The notes below the pieces were generated by a model that was given only the letters and a program-made list of their open reading frames with translations, was not told where the DNA came from and made no database searches. Source: JAVVHE01 sp032249695 (lineage in GTDB: Bacteria > Pseudomonadota > Alphaproteobacteria > Sphingomonadales > Sphingomonadaceae). Taken from it: DNA of 64,000 bases. The stretch lies in the NCBI GenBank assembly GCA_032249695.1, contig JAVVHE010000016.1, forward strand, positions 1-64,000. The letters run 5' to 3'. The position numbers were made by a program, and so were the translations under genes. Below are positions 61,521 to 64,000 of this stretch, piece after piece (positions within the stretch are counted from its first letter, which is position 1; every line of letters begins with the position of its first letter).

Positions 61521-61862
61521 GTGGGACAACAGCGAGGCATCCGACACCATCCGCGCGCCGCAGCCATCCTTCCCGCCGCGCTTCTCGTGAGCGAAGCCGC
61601 CGTGCAAACGCTTGCGAACCGATTGCTGAAACCAGCAGCGGACGCGCAAAGGCTCGCCTTCCAGCCGACCCTGGGGAACGCCACGGCCAGTCCTGCATCC
61701 GACGCCTATCGGAAGATGGCCGGGCTGCTCGCGCGGAGGCCAAAGCGCGTCGACGACCTGCGCCAACGTGCGTGGATTATGCTGGGCGGCAAGCTGCTCG
61801 GTGCTGACAAGCTGCGCAGGGCGACGGGCTTCTCCGGCCGGCCGAAGCCTGTCGCACGCTGA
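61521..61862 (+). CDS. Possible small hypothetical protein
   Basis: A 113-codon frame from GTG 61521 with moderate GC preference at third positions and a basic C-terminal half (MAGLLARRPKRVDDLRQRAW). No known domain is recognised. It begins 35 bases right of the LexA box, so it might be the second, divergent SOS target. Weak coding evidence; the 381-bp stretch may equally be non-coding. Confidence 0.25.
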   Translation: MGQQRGIRHHPRAAAILPAALLVSEAAVQTLANRLLKPAADAQRLAFQPTLGNATASPASDAYRKMAGLLARRPKRVDDLRQRAWIMLGGKLLGADKLRRATGFSGRPKPVAR

Positions 61863-61866
61863 ACGC

Positions 61867-63927
61867 CTAGCCTTTCGTCAACCGCCCGCCCTCGGCTGCC
61901 AGCCGACGGATGCCCGGGGCGGGGGCGAACATGGCGCCGTTCGCCGCCTCGAGCGCTTCGAGGCGGCGGAGCACCTCTGACAAGCCCAGGGTATCGGCCC
62001 AGAACATCGGGCCGCCGGTGTGCGCGGGCCAGTTATAGCCGAGCACGCAGGCGACATCGACGTCCGACGCGCGGATCGCGATGCCCTCGTCGAGCAGCTT
62101 GGCGCCCTCGTTCACCACCGGCAGCAGCAGCCGGTCGACGATCTCGTCCGCACTCGCCTCGGGCCGCTGTGCGATGCCCTTGTGCTCGGCCAAAGCGCGG
62201 ATGATCGCGGCGGCCTCGCGCGACGGCGTGCCGCGGCGCTGGTCGTCGTAATCCGAAAACCCGCGCCCGTTCTTCTGGCCCAGGCGCCCTGCCGCGACCA
62301 TATCGCCGTGCAGCGTCCGCTCGGTCGAGCCGCGACCGATCACATCCAGCCCGACGATGTCGAACATCTGGAACGGCCCGACGGCGAAGCCGTAATCGCG
62401 CATCGCGGCATCGATCGCCTGCGGACTGGTGCCTTCCAGCGCGAGCTCGATCGCCTGCAGGCCGCGCAGCGTCATGATGCGGTTGGCGATGAAGCCGTGG
62501 CAGACGCGGCTGACGACTGGTACCTTGCCGATAGTGCGCGCGAGCTTGAGGCCGGTCTGGATCACGTCAGGCGCGGTCTCACGGCCGCGAACGACCTCCA
62601 GTAGCCGCATCACGTTCGCCGGGCTGAAGAAGTGTAGCCCGCAAACGTCGGCCGGGCGGCTGGTCGCGGCAGCGATCGCGTCAATGTCCAGGTAGCTGGT
62701 GTTGGAGGCGAGGATTGCGCCGGGCCTCGCAACGGCGTCGAGCTTGCCGAAAATCTCGCGCTTCAGGTCCATCGCTTCGAACACGGCTTCGATCACCAGG
62801 TCGGCCTCGCCCAGCGCCTCGATTGACAGCGCCGGGGTGATGAGGCCCATGCGCGCCTCCACGTCGGCGGCGGACAGCTTGCCCGATTTGGCGCTGCGTT
62901 CGTAGTTCTTGCGGATCACGCCGATGCCGCGGTCGAGCGCGTCCTGGCTGGTTTCCACCAGCGTTACCGGGATACCCGCGTTCAGGAAGTTCATCGTGAT
63001 GCCGCCGCCCATCGTGCCCGCGCCGATGACGCCGACCGCCTTCACCGGCCGCGTGGGCGTGTCGGCGGGGATGTCGGGCACGCGCGCGGTCTCGCGCTCG
63101 GCAAAGAAATAGTGCCGCAACGCCCTCGATTGCGTGCCGTGCATCAGCTCCACGAACCGGTCGCGTTCGGCCGCGTAGGCCGCGTCGAACGGCAGCGCCA
63201 CGGCATCGCGCACGCAGGCGAGGATCGCGTTCGGCGCATCGAGCTTCAGCACCTTGGCGTGGCCCGCGGCTGCTCCGTCAATAAGCGCCGGATCGGCCTG
63301 CGCCGCCGCGATCCGCTCGGAGCGGTCGCGCAGCTTGGGCGCGCGCGGCGCATTGGCCAGCTGCTTGGCGTGGGCGATGGCGGCCTCCAGCAACCCGTCC
63401 TTGGGGGCGAGCGCGTCGACCATGCCCAGCTCGAAAGCGCGTTCGGCGGACACGGGATCGCCGCTCACCATCACGCCCAGCGCCGCCTCGGGCCCGATAA
63501 GGCGCGGCAGCCGCACCGTCCCGCCCGCTCCGGGCAGCAGGCCGAGCTTCACCTCGGGCAGCCCCACCTTCGCGGACGGCACGGCCACGCGCGCATCGCA
63601 GACAAGCGCCAGCTCATAGCCGCCGCCGAGCGCGGTGCCGTGGATCGCGGCGACGGTCGGCTTGGTCGCGGCCTCGATCTCGGCGAGCAGCGCGCGCAGG
63701 TCGGGCTGCTCGATCGGCTTGCCGAACTCGGTGATGTCCGCGCCCGCAAAGAAGGTCCGCCCGCCGCACGCGATCACCGTCGCCCGCACCGCCGGATCGT
63801 GCTCGGCGCGAGCGATTCCCTCCGACAGCGCGCGCCGCACCGCGATCCCCAGTGCGTTGACCGGCGGCGAATCGATGGTGACGACCGCAATCGTGTCGTG
63901 GACGGCAAAGCTCAGGATCTCGGGCAT
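61867..63927 (-). CDS. Bifunctional enoyl-CoA hydratase / 3-hydroxyacyl-CoA dehydrogenase
   Basis: Fatty-acid beta-oxidation multienzyme of 686 residues, FadJ/FadB-like. The N-terminal crotonase domain (1-190) holds FFAGADITEF and AIHGTALGGGYELALVCDARVA for the oxyanion hole and GLLPGAGGTVRLPRLIG. The Rossmann NAD domain starts at about 297 (GVIGAGTMGGGITMNFLNAGIPVTLVE), with HFFSPANVMRLLEVVRG. The C-terminal dimerisation domains follow, including MLRGLQ-like and GYNWPAHTGGPMFWAD. ATG 63927. A thiolase partner is not seen, but a probable gene on the same strand ends 33 bases upstream. Confidence 0.96.
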   Translation of the reverse strand: MPEILSFAVHDTIAVVTIDSPPVNALGIAVRRALSEGIARAEHDPAVRATVIACGGRTFFAGADITEFGKPIEQPDLRALLAEIEAATKPTVAAIHGTALGGGYELALVCDARVAVPSAKVGLPEVKLGLLPGAGGTVRLPRLIGPEAALGVMVSGDPVSAERAFELGMVDALAPKDGLLEAAIAHAKQLANAPRAPKLRDRSERIAAAQADPALIDGAAAGHAKVLKLDAPNAILACVRDAVALPFDAAYAAERDRFVELMHGTQSRALRHYFFAERETARVPDIPADTPTRPVKAVGVIGAGTMGGGITMNFLNAGIPVTLVETSQDALDRGIGVIRKNYERSAKSGKLSAADVEARMGLITPALSIEALGEADLVIEAVFEAMDLKREIFGKLDAVARPGAILASNTSYLDIDAIAAATSRPADVCGLHFFSPANVMRLLEVVRGRETAPDVIQTGLKLARTIGKVPVVSRVCHGFIANRIMTLRGLQAIELALEGTSPQAIDAAMRDYGFAVGPFQMFDIVGLDVIGRGSTERTLHGDMVAAGRLGQKNGRGFSDYDDQRRGTPSREAAAIIRALAEHKGIAQRPEASADEIVDRLLLPVVNEGAKLLDEGIAIRASDVDVACVLGYNWPAHTGGPMFWADTLGLSEVLRRLEALEAANGAMFAPAPGIRRLAAEGGRLTKG

Positions 63928-63960
63928 GGCTGGTTCCGCGTGAGTGATGTGCGCCCAGCC

Positions 63961-64000
63961 TTAGCGGCGCCCAGCCTCGGCGCGAAAGAGCGCGGCCTGG
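63961..64000 (-). CDS. Partial C terminus of an upstream gene
   Basis: The window edge contains an in-frame tail of 12 residues (QAALFRAEAGRR) ending in TAA at 63961-63963, 33 bases before the hydratase/dehydrogenase start. An operon partner in beta-oxidation is likely on context. The fragment is too short to identify. Confidence 0.35.
   Translation of the reverse strand, partial: QAALFRAEAGRR

Noticed and set aside
61126..61807. Open frames on both strands around 61.1-61.8 kb as ordinary genes
   Set aside because: No domain, poor start sites, Arg/Ala-rich composition. Only the micro-ORF with the LexA box and, weakly, the frame at 61521 were kept.

Overview
The window is chromosomal DNA of a high-GC alphaproteobacterium, most likely a sphingomonad (Sphingomonadales). 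The evidence is a serine palmitoyltransferase paired with its own small acyl carrier protein, the local gene orders lptD/pepA/holC/ndk and dnaN/AI-2E transporter, an alphaproteobacterial-type LexA box (GTTC-N7-GTTC), frequent GTG and TTG starts, and dense operons in which stop and start codons overlap. No insertion sequence, prophage, rRNA operon or CRISPR array was seen. Three tRNA genes are present: Gly-CCC, Leu-UAA and His-GUG.

Layout. 0-10.3 kb: an M28 metallopeptidase, a secreted metallophosphoesterase, tRNA-Gly, a GT-C-like membrane protein that reads through antisense tRNA-Leu, ihfB, and an emrA-emrB-outer membrane factor efflux operon. 10.5-22.5 kb: tRNA-His and housekeeping genes (lptD, pepA, holC, ndk, a MaoC dehydratase, dnaN, an AI-2E family transporter, a D-cysteine desulfhydrase, ferredoxin-NADP reductase, rbfA, a FolM-like reductase). 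A decayed brnTA-like toxin-antitoxin module lies between pepA and holC. 22.6-27.1 kb: gltB without an adjacent gltD.

27.1-44.2 kb is a polysaccharide (O-antigen or exopolysaccharide) locus in several transcription units. It holds sugar-nucleotide genes for GDP-L-fucose (gmd, fcl), UDP-xylose (UXS) and a UDP-L-6-deoxy-HexNAc (FnlA, RmlD-like and FnlC-like proteins), plus six glycosyltransferases, a hexapeptide acyltransferase, and Wzx-, Wzy- and Wzz-type assembly proteins. The wzy/UXS core is visibly lower in GC than the rest.

44.3-64 kb: a GNAT enzyme, an aldo/keto reductase and flavin monooxygenase pair, pgi followed by an Nramp transporter, and a sphingolipid locus (spt, acp, yggS, and a GNAT-fold acyltransferase candidate). 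Next come a fasciclin protein, a short-chain dehydrogenase, a DUF3429 membrane protein, a divergent iron-uptake pair (TonB-dependent receptor and feoAB), ssb, a VOC protein, a very small membrane-protein ORF directly behind a LexA box, and a bifunctional fatty-acid oxidation enzyme. The most unusual observations are the SOS-box micro-ORF at 61.4 kb, the coding frame running through tRNA-Leu, and the apparent CTG start of the Nramp gene.
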